Shown here: one piece after another, positions 17,671 to 26,417 of the stretch | Layout: each line of letters opens with the position of its first letter | Position numbering within the stretch: the stretch's first letter is position 1 | NCBI GenBank assembly: GCA_002737445.1 | Contig: NSIR01000001.1 | Coordinates: forward strand, 1-64,000 | Direction: 5' to 3' | DNA length: 64,000 nucleotides | DNA from: Nitrosarchaeum sp. | GTDB lineage: Archaea; Thermoproteota; Nitrososphaeria; Nitrososphaerales; Nitrosopumilaceae | Translations under genes and position numbers: made by a program | The notes under the pieces: model-generated | The model's database searches: none | Told to the model about the DNA's origin: nothing | The model's input: only the letters and a program-made list of their open reading frames with translations

Positions 17671-18495
17671 TTGAAATATTTCTCTGTTTACAGTTATGCA
17701 GTAATAATTTTTATTATTAGTTTTCTAATTATATCTCCAATTTATCTGGATACAGTATTTGCACAGGACAAACTTATTTCAGCTAATGGAAACAATGACA
17801 TAACATACGTGGCAAAATTTGTATGCGGTTCTATTTCAGATGATAATGGTCCGTTACGACCAGGTCATTATAATACCGATATCAGTATCACCAACAAACA
17901 ATTATCTGAAATCTCTTTCTTATGGACAGTATCTGTAAATGATGGACCAATATCACATTCAACTTTAATCAAACTAGATAATCAAAAATCAACAGGACTC
18001 GATTGTAGAAATATTAAAAAAGTAATAGGATTTGAAAATAATCCTAAACATGTGGGTGGATTTGTATTTATTACAATTCCACAAAATTATAATCCCGCAA
18101 ATCCAAATAGCGTAACACAATTTTCTTTAGATGATATTAATTTGTTAGATGTTCAAGTTTTCTTTACAGCAAATGCATTAGATACATTACCTCATGAAGT
18201 TGTTCTTGAAAAAATATCATTTTATATAATTGATGATAAAACTGGTAAAATTCCAAAACAGTTGATAAAAACTACATTGGATGTTACTCTTGAATCAAAA
18301 CTAAATATAATATCTGATACGGAAAAAAAAGTGAAAGAAATTTTATCTTCTACATATGATATTTCTGAAAACGATTTTAATAAAGTTGAGATTAGAATAA
18401 AAAATGTTTCAATTGGAGTTGGTTCAATGATTGATGATCATGCAATTTCACTTAGTATTATAAAACCACAAATCTATTCACAAGATAAACAATAG
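17671..18495 (+). CDS. Secreted hypothetical protein
   Basis: A protein of 274 residues from a TTG start. The N terminus (about 1-31) is a hydrophobic signal or anchor segment ending VFAQ. The rest is predicted soluble and beta-rich, with two Cys (near 52 and 110) that may pair outside the cell. No family is recognised. It lies in the envelope-protein cluster and is followed 45 bp later by another secreted-protein gene on the same strand. Confidence 0.65.
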   Translation: MKYFSVYSYAVIIFIISFLIISPIYLDTVFAQDKLISANGNNDITYVAKFVCGSISDDNGPLRPGHYNTDISITNKQLSEISFLWTVSVNDGPISHSTLIKLDNQKSTGLDCRNIKKVIGFENNPKHVGGFVFITIPQNYNPANPNSVTQFSLDDINLLDVQVFFTANALDTLPHEVVLEKISFYIIDDKTGKIPKQLIKTTLDVTLESKLNIISDTEKKVKEILSSTYDISENDFNKVEIRIKNVSIGVGSMIDDHAISLSIIKPQIYSQDKQ

Positions 18496-18539
18496 TTATA
18501 TTTTTATTTGTTAAGTCATATATGTGGTAATAAATAATT

Positions 18540-20186
18540 ATGATTATGAATAAATCTAAAATTCTTATTTTTTCAATATTTATGTTAATTATTTTACAAA
18601 TTCCATTAAATGCATTTGGAGATGGATTCACACAAGAAAATCTTCCTCCAGCAAGTGTAGGAAATAGAGATGCTAGTCTCTTTATCAAAATCAGTCCGCC
18701 AATTCTTACCGAAAATACAGCCGAAGATAAATTTTTAGAATTACGTCTTTTTGATGCCAAAACAGGAGAAACCATCAAACATACATCATTTTTTGTTACG
18801 GTTGATAAAGACGGAAAACTTTTGATGAGAGATTTATTTCATACACACACTGGAAGTTTGATCATAAAAATTAAATCTGAGGATCTTGATGTTAATGACA
18901 TTGTTGTATACGGGGATCATGAACCGTATCTAGATGCATGGACTTCAGTAAATGATAACATCAGCGTAAAAGCTCCAATCTTACTTGATGCTGGATTATA
19001 TCATTTTGAGATCGAAATTTTTGGAATTGACTATGATAATAATATTTTTGCTACATCTGATGCTCCGAGATTTGATTCTTGGCTTAGTGTTGGAGATATT
19101 TTTAATCAAAAAGTTTCAACTGGAGGTAAATCTTATGATTTATCTATCACCTCATACTATGATAAGATAAATAATTTCAATTATGATGAAACAAAAAAAT
19201 CAATCACATTTTCAATGCCATTTAATTGGGATATATCAAGACTAGAAAAACAAAATATTTTTGTTCATGAAGAAATTCATTTTCCAACTTCCTTTAAAGA
19301 ATTTTCACAAGCTGGAGCATACAAAGCAACTGTAAATGGATTTCCTGTTACAGGTAGAATGCTAATTGCTGATCCATATTCATTGGATAATACATCAATT
19401 CTTCATTATTTGTTAAGTAAACAAAACGTTTTAGATATTGCAAAAACTCTCAAACCTGGAACAAAAACAATGGAATTCAGTCTATCTCCAGATAATTCAT
19501 TAAAAGTAGAAAAAAATTCATTTGATGTAAATTTTGATACTGGTGTATTTGCTAAAATTAAATATGATTCAAAATTAGTTTCAGATAAAAAAATTCCATT
19601 TGAAATAGTTTTTTTTGATAAAAATAATAATTTATTGAAATGGGTTACTTATGGATACAGAATAGAAGATTCAAGTGGAACTACAATTCATGAATCAAAA
19701 AATATGGATCCTAATAAACCAGGAATACTTTTGACAGAAGGCATTGATAAACCTGAATTTGATTTTAAATCTATAGGTAAATACAAAATGACATTAGCAA
19801 TTTTCAGTCATGGATTAGATAATCTAAAAACTTTTTCTGGATTAGCTAGTAATTCATTTGATGTTGATTCAGGAAGCAGTGTAATTCCACCTCCTGATAA
19901 TTTATCAGGAATCAATCAAATTCCTACTTGGATTAAAAATAACGCTGGGTGGTGGGCAGACGGTTCAATTGATGATAAATCATTTGTACAGGGAATTCAA
20001 TATTTAATTAAAGAAAAAATAATGAAGATTCCACAAACCACTCAAGGAACAGGTTCTAGTAATCAAATTCCTACTTGGATTAAAAATAACGCTGGGTGGT
20101 GGGCAGACGGTTCAATTGATGATAAATCTTTTGTTCAAGGTATACAATATTTGATCAAAGAAGGAATAATGAAAATTGAACGATAA
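18540..20186 (+). CDS. Secreted surface protein with two C-terminal WIKNNAGWW repeats
   Basis: A protein of 548 residues. Signal peptide about 1-22, then a mature start DGFTQENLPP, a large beta-rich ectodomain (about 30-445), and two tandem about 40-residue repeats (IPTWIKNNAGWWADGSIDD, then FVQGIQYLIKEGIM). Such repeats occur in many thaumarchaeal exported proteins and may bind the cell wall or glycans; that is inference. The ectodomain is paralogous to 7314-8690, but this one lacks a PEFG tail, so the repeats may replace the sorting signal as the anchor. Confidence 0.8.
   Translation: MIMNKSKILIFSIFMLIILQIPLNAFGDGFTQENLPPASVGNRDASLFIKISPPILTENTAEDKFLELRLFDAKTGETIKHTSFFVTVDKDGKLLMRDLFHTHTGSLIIKIKSEDLDVNDIVVYGDHEPYLDAWTSVNDNISVKAPILLDAGLYHFEIEIFGIDYDNNIFATSDAPRFDSWLSVGDIFNQKVSTGGKSYDLSITSYYDKINNFNYDETKKSITFSMPFNWDISRLEKQNIFVHEEIHFPTSFKEFSQAGAYKATVNGFPVTGRMLIADPYSLDNTSILHYLLSKQNVLDIAKTLKPGTKTMEFSLSPDNSLKVEKNSFDVNFDTGVFAKIKYDSKLVSDKKIPFEIVFFDKNNNLLKWVTYGYRIEDSSGTTIHESKNMDPNKPGILLTEGIDKPEFDFKSIGKYKMTLAIFSHGLDNLKTFSGLASNSFDVDSGSSVIPPPDNLSGINQIPTWIKNNAGWWADGSIDDKSFVQGIQYLIKEKIMKIPQTTQGTGSSNQIPTWIKNNAGWWADGSIDDKSFVQGIQYLIKEGIMKIER
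19914..20128 (+). repeat. 68-bp exact direct repeat encoding the WIKNNAGWW unit
   Basis: Positions 19914-19981 and 20061-20128 are identical over 68 bp, offset by 147 bp (49 codons). Downstream the copies differ at synonymous and other sites. Exact identity limited to this core points to recent duplication or gene conversion within the coding sequence. Confidence 0.85.
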
Positions 20187-20202
20187 TCTCAAGTGACAAA
20201 AC

Positions 20203-20409
20203 ATGAAAGACATTAACGATATTCTTCCAAAAGTACCTAACATGAAATGGGGAGCTTTAATGAACAAAGCACCAACTAATAAAAAAGTTGAAGAAATGAA
20301 TAAAATTTTTCCGCATAATGGAAAATGGCATACTGTCTTTGAAGAAAAAGATCAAGTAACTGTTGATGGCAAACAAATTTGGAAAAAAGATCCAAACAAG
20401 TGGACTTGA
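20203..20409 (+). CDS. Small hypothetical protein
   Basis: A protein of 68 residues, basic, with three Trp and a Pro-rich start (INDILPKVPNMKWG). It has no signal peptide or metal motif. It begins 16 bp after the previous stop on the same strand, so it may be cotranscribed. No family is recognised. Confidence 0.5.
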   Translation: MKDINDILPKVPNMKWGALMNKAPTNKKVEEMNKIFPHNGKWHTVFEEKDQVTVDGKQIWKKDPNKWT

Positions 20410-20479
20410 TTATTTCTTTATTAACATTAAAGAATAATTTAATCTAGATTTTAAATATACAATCAAGAAATAAAAAGAC

Positions 20480-20656
20480 TTGAATGGAAAAACTTTACAT
20501 CTGTTAATTTTGTTATCTATTTGTATCATTTTTCCAATTGTAAATGTTTATGGTCATGGTATGGGAAGTGAAACATTTCCACCTGTTGATCTAGATGATG
20601 AAACTTTTGTTAAAGGATTACAATATTTAATACAAAATAGAATTCTTAATATATGA
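20480..20656 (+). CDS. Miniature secreted protein: N terminus and tail of the surface family with no middle
   Basis: A TTG at 20480, with TTAAATATAC about 26 bp upstream, opens 58 codons. The product has a signal peptide (about 1-24, ending NVYG), then HGMGSETFPPVDLDD, and finally TFVKGLQYLIQNRILNI. The start matches secreted relatives here (VYGHGFG at 7314, LPP at 18540), and the end matches their repeat tail (FVQGIQYLIKEGIM). It looks like an internally deleted member of the same family that kept its promoter. It may be a remnant or a functional small exported protein. Confidence 0.55.
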   Translation: MNGKTLHLLILLSICIIFPIVNVYGHGMGSETFPPVDLDDETFVKGLQYLIQNRILNI

Positions 20657-20740
20657 TAATTTGAGTTAAACAGAAACTAGTCCATTTTAATATATAAAAT
20701 ACATATTATACTAACACAAGAGAAATAACAGATCAGTTAA

Positions 20741-22036
20741 TTGAAGGCAATAATACAAACAGATTTGAAAAACCACTATTTTAATTTCAAGATTTCATCA
20801 ACTGTTTCTAGTTTATTACAATCAAAAATAATGTTTATTTTAATTGGATTCATATTTACTTTATTATTAATTTCACAATTTACATTTGCTGAGGTTTTCA
20901 TACCACCACAAGAGTATATCGGATATTTTGATTATGAAGGTGTATATACAGTTGGAGGTAATGTAAAAAATCAAAATGATTATGCTGTAATTCCAACTAT
21001 TACAGTTTCTGTAATTGATGGAGAAAATACATTTACAAAGATAATATCTCATGTTACAATTCCACCAAATACAGATATTCCATTTAAGACAAAATTTCCT
21101 GAAATTATAGGAGATACACCTATCTTACTTGTAGCTGAACTCAAATTTGTAAAAACTCAAAAAAATTCAACATCACTTGAGATTATTTATGATAAAACAT
21201 TAATCAAACATGATGATGGTCATGTTACAGGAAGAATTCATAATAATGGAAACCATATTGTCCTTAACCCTAAAATTTTTGCAATAGCTCATGGTAATGG
21301 AACAGTACTTGATATTGTTCAGAATATTGAACGCATTGACAAAATAGCACCTGGTGAAATTCTAGAGTTTTCAATGTATCCTGATCCCTCAATAACTGAT
21401 GATGTTTTTTTTTATAGCTGTTTTGCACCTGTAGATACCACAGTTATTCCAATAACTGCAAAGAAAAATGGAGGTAATTTTGATTTTAGATATGATTCAG
21501 GTGCATGGTATTATGATGCTAAATTCAATGAAGATGGAACAATTCTTACAATACGTGGATACAATAGCTACCCACTTGAAACTTATGCAAATTTTGAATT
21601 TCCACAAATTTCAGGCAAAGAAAAATTTAATGTAACTCTAAATGATAAACATGTAGAATTTATTCAAAGCGTAGATACAGGATTTTGGCATGTTGCATTT
21701 ACTGTAGACCCAAGATCACAAGGAATTCTAAAGATTACTGGTTTTGAAAAAGGTTTACCTCTTGTAACCTCTAAAATTCCACAATGGATAAAAACAAATG
21801 CAAATTGGTGGTCTACAGATCAAATATCTGATTTAGAATTTCTTGAAGGAATAGATTTTTTATTTGAAAAAGGAATTGCAACAGTACCATCAAAACAAAT
21901 AACTGTTCAATCAAATTGGAAACTTTCACCATGGATTAAATCAGCAGCAGGTTGGTGGTCTGAAGATAAAATTTCAGATGATGATTTTCTAAATATGATT
22001 GAAAATCTTGTTAAGCGAAAAATAATTATAATTTAA
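20741..22036 (+). CDS. Secreted protein with two divergent WIK-WW repeats
   Basis: A protein of 431 residues from the TTG. An ATG at 20831 (MFILIGFIFTLL) would start directly at the signal peptide and is a serious alternative. CATATTATAC about 33 bp before the TTG favours the longer form. The ectodomain has repeated beta-sandwich units (about 55-350), followed by two repeats (IPQWIKTNANWWSTDQISD and LSPWIKSAAGWWSEDKISD). It is similar in design to 18540-20186. Probably cell-surface; function unknown. Confidence 0.7.
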   Translation: MKAIIQTDLKNHYFNFKISSTVSSLLQSKIMFILIGFIFTLLLISQFTFAEVFIPPQEYIGYFDYEGVYTVGGNVKNQNDYAVIPTITVSVIDGENTFTKIISHVTIPPNTDIPFKTKFPEIIGDTPILLVAELKFVKTQKNSTSLEIIYDKTLIKHDDGHVTGRIHNNGNHIVLNPKIFAIAHGNGTVLDIVQNIERIDKIAPGEILEFSMYPDPSITDDVFFYSCFAPVDTTVIPITAKKNGGNFDFRYDSGAWYYDAKFNEDGTILTIRGYNSYPLETYANFEFPQISGKEKFNVTLNDKHVEFIQSVDTGFWHVAFTVDPRSQGILKITGFEKGLPLVTSKIPQWIKTNANWWSTDQISDLEFLEGIDFLFEKGIATVPSKQITVQSNWKLSPWIKSAAGWWSEDKISDDDFLNMIENLVKRKIIII

Positions 22037-22085
22037 TTAATTTGATATATCTTATTATACAAACTTCACTCAAGCTTAATATCTA

Positions 22086-22856
22086 ATGTTTCCATTACGA
22101 GATGAAAATCCACATCCTCCAGGATACAAACCCAAAGTAACCTATGTACTAATTGCAATTAATGTTCTAGTATTTTTAATTGAAATTGCATATACAGGAC
22201 AATTTATAGAGTTTACAAATAATAGTGCATATAATTTATTTTATAATTGGGGTGCAGTACCAAACTGTGTTACGGGTGCAACCATATCAAACATAGATTT
22301 TGGTGAAGGTCCACTACAAGTAGCATGTCCTGATACACCATACATTTCTCTTCTAAGTTCTATTTTCTTGCATGGTGGTGCAATGCATCTTGGTGGTAAC
22401 ATGTTATTTTTGTGGATATTTGGTGATAACATTGAACTAAAGTTTGGTAAAATAAAATTCCTGGCAATTTATCTAATATGGGGAATAAGTGCAGGATTGG
22501 TTCACATACTTGGTGATCCTTCCAGTGTAATTCCTGCAGTAGGTGCATCTGGTGCAATATCTGGAATACTGGGTGCATATCTTGTAATTTTTCCAAGAGC
22601 TAAAATTCAGACTGCTATGATGATGGGATTTTTTATGAGAATGATATACATTCAAGCAAGATGGTTCTTACCATTTTGGCTTGTCTTTCAAAACTTACTC
22701 CCATTTTTCATAGGAGGTTTTGGTGTTGCAGGAGGCGGTGTAGCATATCTTGCCCATATTGGTGGATTTGTAGTAGGACTTGTTACGGGTTATCTGTACA
22801 AAAAAACTCATAGTTCTGATTTTACTTATGGAACAAGATATGGATACAAGGCATAA
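22086..22856 (+). CDS. Rhomboid-family intramembrane serine protease
   Basis: A protein of 256 residues with about six to seven membrane helices. It cleaves membrane helices of substrate proteins inside the bilayer. The catalytic Ser sits in GASGAISGILGAY (near 158), the His in AHIGGFVVG (near 229), and the HGGAMHLGGNMLFLWIFG segment (near 96) is the usual L1/TM2 region. An insert between TM1 and TM2 carries two Cys (near 58 and 79) that may form a disulfide outside. Located next to many secreted proteins, whose anchors could be substrates; that is inference. Confidence 0.93.
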   Translation: MFPLRDENPHPPGYKPKVTYVLIAINVLVFLIEIAYTGQFIEFTNNSAYNLFYNWGAVPNCVTGATISNIDFGEGPLQVACPDTPYISLLSSIFLHGGAMHLGGNMLFLWIFGDNIELKFGKIKFLAIYLIWGISAGLVHILGDPSSVIPAVGASGAISGILGAYLVIFPRAKIQTAMMMGFFMRMIYIQARWFLPFWLVFQNLLPFFIGGFGVAGGGVAYLAHIGGFVVGLVTGYLYKKTHSSDFTYGTRYGYKA

Positions 22857-22895
22857 GTCTAAAGAATAAATCCATGAAACTTTTTCAAACTAATC

Positions 22896-23072
22896 ATGCC
22901 GTTGATTACAGTATCAATGTACCCAGGAAGAACTCAACAACAAAAAGACGAATATGCAAAAGCAATAACAAAATTAGCTGTAGAGATTCTTAAAACAAAA
23001 GAAACTCATGTCATTGTAGTTTTTGAGGATAATCCAAAAGAAAATTGGTTTCTAGCCGGAAATCAACTTTAA
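22896..23072 (+). CDS. 4-oxalocrotonate tautomerase-like small enzyme (58 aa)
   Basis: ATG at 22896 gives MPLITVSMYPGRTQQQK and later FEDNPKENWFLAGN, 58 residues. The catalytic Pro directly after Met, the length of about 60, and the FEDNPKENWFLAG end are typical of the 4-OT tautomerase family, which forms hexamers. The natural substrate is unknown; these archaea are not known to degrade catechol, so another tautomerase reaction is likely. Confidence 0.85.
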   Translation: MPLITVSMYPGRTQQQKDEYAKAITKLAVEILKTKETHVIVVFEDNPKENWFLAGNQL

Positions 23073-23239
23073 TTATTTTTTTAAAAAGAAAGACTGGAAT
23101 AATTTCCCTCCAGTCAGAGCACACATGCACACACTATGGTTTGTTACATGAATTACAACCAATTTACATAATAACAAAATGGTACATTTCATGTTTATAC
23201 TACTTTATCCTTTTATTCTCATTTATAATTACAAATTTT

Positions 23240-24046
23240 ATGAAAGTTGCAGTTGTACAATTCAAGGCTTCTACTGACAAAGAAATTAATCTAAAAAAAA
23301 TTATCAACTATATTACAAAAGCAGCAGAAAAAAAAGCAACACTTGTTGCATTTCCAGAATTTATGATGTTTTATACAAATTCATCACAAACATCAAAACA
23401 ACTTGCAGACATGGCTGAAACAATTAATGGAAACTTTGTAAATATCATCGCAAAAACAGCTAAAGAAAATCATATTCAAGTGGTAGGCTCATTTTATGAA
23501 AAAACAACAAAAAAGAATAGAGTGTATGATACTTCATTTCTAATTGATAAATCTGGTAAAGTTATCTCAACATATAGAAAAATTCATCTCTATGATGCAT
23601 TAGGATTTAAAGAATCAAATAAAATATTGCAAGGCTCAAAAATTTCTAAACCTGTAAAAACCTCGATTGGAAAAATAGGAATGATGATTTGTTATGATTT
23701 AAGGTTTCCAGAAATGTCAAGATCATTGGCTGCTGCAGGTTCTGAAATTTTGATTGCACCATCTGCCTGGGTAAAAGGTAAAATGAAAGAAGAACATTGG
23801 ATCACAATTAATAAAACAAGAGCAATTGAGAATGGCTGTTATGTTATTTCTCCAGATCAAGTTGGAAATATTTATTGTGGTAAAAGTATTGTAGTTGATC
23901 CTTATGGAAAAATTTTACTTGATATGAAAAAGAAACAAGGAATCGGATATGTAAATATTGAATTAAAAAATGTGAAACAAACTCGTAAAGTTTTACCATT
24001 ACTAAAAAATAGAAGAATCGATATATATCCTACTTTAAAAGCTTAG
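23240..24046 (+). CDS. Carbon-nitrogen hydrolase (nitrilase superfamily, Nit-like)
   Basis: A protein of 268 residues from the ATG at 23240 (MKVAVVQFKAS). The longer open frame upstream runs through the tautomerase gene in another phase and is not coding. The Glu-Lys-Cys triad is visible: FPEFMMF (Glu40), YRKIHLYD (Lys near 107) and MICYDLRFPE (Cys near 144). This pattern matches the Nit1/Nit2 branch, which hydrolyses deaminated glutathione or omega-amides, a metabolite-repair role. The exact substrate is not decided by sequence. The 3' end overlaps the convergent gene by 17 bp. Confidence 0.9.
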   Translation: MKVAVVQFKASTDKEINLKKIINYITKAAEKKATLVAFPEFMMFYTNSSQTSKQLADMAETINGNFVNIIAKTAKENHIQVVGSFYEKTTKKNRVYDTSFLIDKSGKVISTYRKIHLYDALGFKESNKILQGSKISKPVKTSIGKIGMMICYDLRFPEMSRSLAAAGSEILIAPSAWVKGKMKEEHWITINKTRAIENGCYVISPDQVGNIYCGKSIVVDPYGKILLDMKKKQGIGYVNIELKNVKQTRKVLPLLKNRRIDIYPTLKA

Positions 24047-24485
24047 ATTTTCTACTATCACAATTAAAATTAGAACATTGTCTTGCCCATTTCTGCTTTC
24101 TTGAATAGCGAAAAATTATCATCGGCCACTTACAAATATTACATGCAGTCTTTATTGCTCTAAGTTTTGCTTTTTGATAAAGCGGGGATGACGCTTTACA
24201 TCCCCCATAAAAATTTGAACAACCCATGAATCTTTTTCTAGTGGTTCTTGATCTAATTACCATTAATTGACCCAACTCACATTCTGGACATTGTACTAGT
24301 CCTTTTTTTGGAGAATTTGTACCAAGAATCATATATTTTCTATCTTTTGATGACCAAGACAGGTATCCACTAGTGTCCAAATACTGTATGATCTCTTTTT
24401 TGAAAATATCTGTTTTTGACTTTGTAGCTTTTACAACATGTCTTGCTGTTTGTATAATTTTGAGTTCTATTTTTTTTGGAGACAT
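24030..24485 (-). CDS. Topoisomerase-type zinc-finger protein
   Basis: A protein of 151 residues from the ATG at 24485 (MSPKKIELKII); an upstream ATG at 24536 would add 17 residues. The N-terminal third is helical. The rest has two C4 zinc fingers of the kind found at the C terminus of bacterial and archaeal topoisomerase I (CPECELGQLMV, RKRFMGCSNFYGGC, then CNICKWPMI and QCSNFNC). No topoisomerase catalytic domain is present. Probably a nucleic-acid-binding protein. Confidence 0.75.
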   Translation of the reverse strand: MSPKKIELKIIQTARHVVKATKSKTDIFKKEIIQYLDTSGYLSWSSKDRKYMILGTNSPKKGLVQCPECELGQLMVIRSRTTRKRFMGCSNFYGGCKASSPLYQKAKLRAIKTACNICKWPMIIFRYSRKQKWARQCSNFNCDSRKSKLLK

Positions 24486-24540
24486 TTTTGTAATAAATTT
24501 ACTAAAACAATTTTTATAGGGAATCTGGTCAGTCACTTTA

Positions 24541-25695
24541 GTGGAAAAGGTTTGCGTTCTTGGTGCTGGCAGTACAAAATATGGTAAATTAGCCGATAGT
24601 ATAGGTGATATTGCTACTCAGGCGTCTATTGCTGCCATAGAGAGTGCAGGTATTGATCCTAAAGATATCAAAGCAGGATACATTTCAAATGTTTTTGGAA
24701 TTGCTGACAAGCAGGTACATCTTGGACCTGTTTTGATGAGTAATTTGGGAATTTCAGATAAACCGTCATTATCTATAGAATCAGCTTGTGGTAGTGGGTC
24801 TGTAGCATTTAGAGAAGCTTTTGCAAATGTTGCAGCCGGTTTTTATGATTGTCTTGTTGTTACAGGAGTTGAAAAAGTAACTCATACTGGAACTGAATGG
24901 ACAACAACTTACTTTTCATATTGCTCAGACTTTTTCTACGAAGGACAAGCCGGTGCATCATTTCCTGGATTATTTGCATCAATGGCAAGAGCATACTTGA
25001 CAGAATTTGATGCAACAGAAGAAGACTTTGCTAGAGTTGCAGTAAAGAATCATGAAAATGGACTTTTGAATCCAAAAGCACATTTACAAAAAAAGATTAC
25101 AATTGATGATGTAATGAATTCAGCAGTTGTTGCAAGTCCATTAAAGCTTTATGACTGCTGTCCTTTTTCGGACGGTGCAAGTTCTGTAATTCTTTGCTCT
25201 GAAAAATTTGCTAAAGAAAATGGTAATGACTACATTGAAGTTATTGGTTCTGGTAGAGGTGGTTCACCTGCTGCATTACAAGGTCGTGAACACATGACTA
25301 CAATTCCAAGTACAAAAATTGCAGCTCAAAGTGCATACAAAATGGCAGGCATTACTCCAAAAGATATTGATTTTGCAGAAGTGCATGATTGTTTTACAAT
25401 TGCAGAAATTGTTGATACTGAAGATTTAGGATTTTTTGAAAAAGGAAAAGGGGTTCAAGCTGTTCGTGAAGGTAGAACAAAATTGAATTCTGATATTTCA
25501 ATAAATCCCTCAGGCGGTCTTAAATCAAAAGGACATCCAATTGGTGCCACAGGTGTTGGACAAGTTGTAGAAGTATTTGATCAACTAACTGGTAAAGCTG
25601 GATTACGAACTGTTAAAGATGCAAAAATAGGTTTAACTCATAATTTTGGTGCAACTGGAGCTAGTTGTGCGGTTCACATATTCCAAAGTGTATAA
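24541..25695 (+). CDS. Thiolase (acetyl-CoA C-acetyltransferase, SCP-x-like)
   Basis: A protein of 384 residues with GTG start; TTTTTATAG lies about 25 bp upstream. It condenses or cleaves acetoacetyl-CoA. Active-site Cys83 lies in IESACGSGS, the central His in AEVHDCFTIAE, and the C-terminal NPSGGLKSKGHPIGATG holds the second His. It is paired with a DUF35 gene 1 bp away. In archaea such pairs act either with HMG-CoA synthase (mevalonate) or as acetoacetyl-CoA thiolase closing the 3-hydroxypropionate/4-hydroxybutyrate cycle. Sequence alone cannot choose. Confidence 0.92.
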   Translation: MEKVCVLGAGSTKYGKLADSIGDIATQASIAAIESAGIDPKDIKAGYISNVFGIADKQVHLGPVLMSNLGISDKPSLSIESACGSGSVAFREAFANVAAGFYDCLVVTGVEKVTHTGTEWTTTYFSYCSDFFYEGQAGASFPGLFASMARAYLTEFDATEEDFARVAVKNHENGLLNPKAHLQKKITIDDVMNSAVVASPLKLYDCCPFSDGASSVILCSEKFAKENGNDYIEVIGSGRGGSPAALQGREHMTTIPSTKIAAQSAYKMAGITPKDIDFAEVHDCFTIAEIVDTEDLGFFEKGKGVQAVREGRTKLNSDISINPSGGLKSKGHPIGATGVGQVVEVFDQLTGKAGLRTVKDAKIGLTHNFGATGASCAVHIFQSV

Positions 25696-25696
25696 A

Positions 25697-26062
25697 ATGT
25701 CTGTAAAAGAACAATTAATTGAAAAGGCAAAAGAAGGCAAAGTTCTTACTCACAAATGTACAAAATGTGGACATTTACATCTCTCTAATGTTTACTACTG
25801 TCAGAATTGTGGTAGCAAAGATTTTCAAGATGAAGTTTTAGAAGGTATAGGCTCAATTGCCACTTATACGATAATCACGGTTCCACCGGCTGGTTTTGAA
25901 AAATACACTCCTTATGCCTTTGTTGTTTTACAATTAGATAAGACCGTTTTGAGAATTTCTGGATTTATGGCAGGAATATCCACTCCTAACGAACTTCCAG
26001 TTGGAACTAGAGCAAAAATTACAGGTTTTGATGAACGTGGCATTATCATGGAAAGACAGTAA
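25697..26062 (+). CDS. DUF35 OB-fold zinc-ribbon partner of the thiolase
   Basis: A protein of 121 residues from the ATG at 25697. A rubredoxin-like zinc ribbon (CTKCGHLHLSNVYYCQNCG, about 21-40) is followed by an OB-fold domain (about 50-121, GIGSIATYTIITVPPAGF). In methanogens a DUF35 protein bridges thiolase and HMG-CoA synthase and channels acetoacetyl-CoA. The immediate coupling to the thiolase start-stop here implies the same scaffold role. Confidence 0.9.
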   Translation: MSVKEQLIEKAKEGKVLTHKCTKCGHLHLSNVYYCQNCGSKDFQDEVLEGIGSIATYTIITVPPAGFEKYTPYAFVVLQLDKTVLRISGFMAGISTPNELPVGTRAKITGFDERGIIMERQ

Positions 26063-26120
26063 AATTATTTGTTAAAACTATTAAAAAAAATTATAATCAT
26101 TTCTTAATAATTTTGTAAAA

Positions 26121-26294
26121 ATGATCACATTGATGTCTGTAGAAATTACTTGTGGTAAATGTGGTGAAAAGATCGCTAGTATGAAAATGTTAAAATCTTT
26201 AAAAGATGTAATGAATCCACATAATGGAAAGTGTCCATCATGCGGACAAAAGTTATCTACATCTGAATTTTCTTTGGATGTACAAGAAAACTGA
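26121..26294 (+). CDS. Small zinc-ribbon protein (57 aa)
   Basis: ATG at 26121 opens 57 codons; an ATG at 26133 (MSVEITCGKCGEK) could also be the start. Two CxxC pairs (CGKC and CPSC, about 27 residues apart) form a zinc ribbon. There is no other domain. It occupies the gap between the DUF35 gene and the HTH/NrdD-like gene. Possible nucleic-acid or protein binder; function unknown. Confidence 0.65.
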   Translation: MITLMSVEITCGKCGEKIASMKMLKSLKDVMNPHNGKCPSCGQKLSTSEFSLDVQEN

Positions 26295-26417
26295 TCTTAA
26301 AATCATACAAATTTTTATTTTCCTCTATTTTATTATCAACTAAATCTATTTAATATAAAAAAATATCCTATTTTTTTTTATACATAGTCTTATTTATTGG
26401 TCTATTTACAAAGACAC

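Noticed and set aside
22241-22655. Three minus-strand ORFs over the rhomboid gene
   Set aside because: Shadows of the rhomboid coding sequence; low-complexity His/Leu-rich translations.
23045-23239. N-terminal extension of the nitrilase frame
   Set aside because: Starts inside the tautomerase gene in another phase, and conserved nitrilase sequence begins only at 23240.
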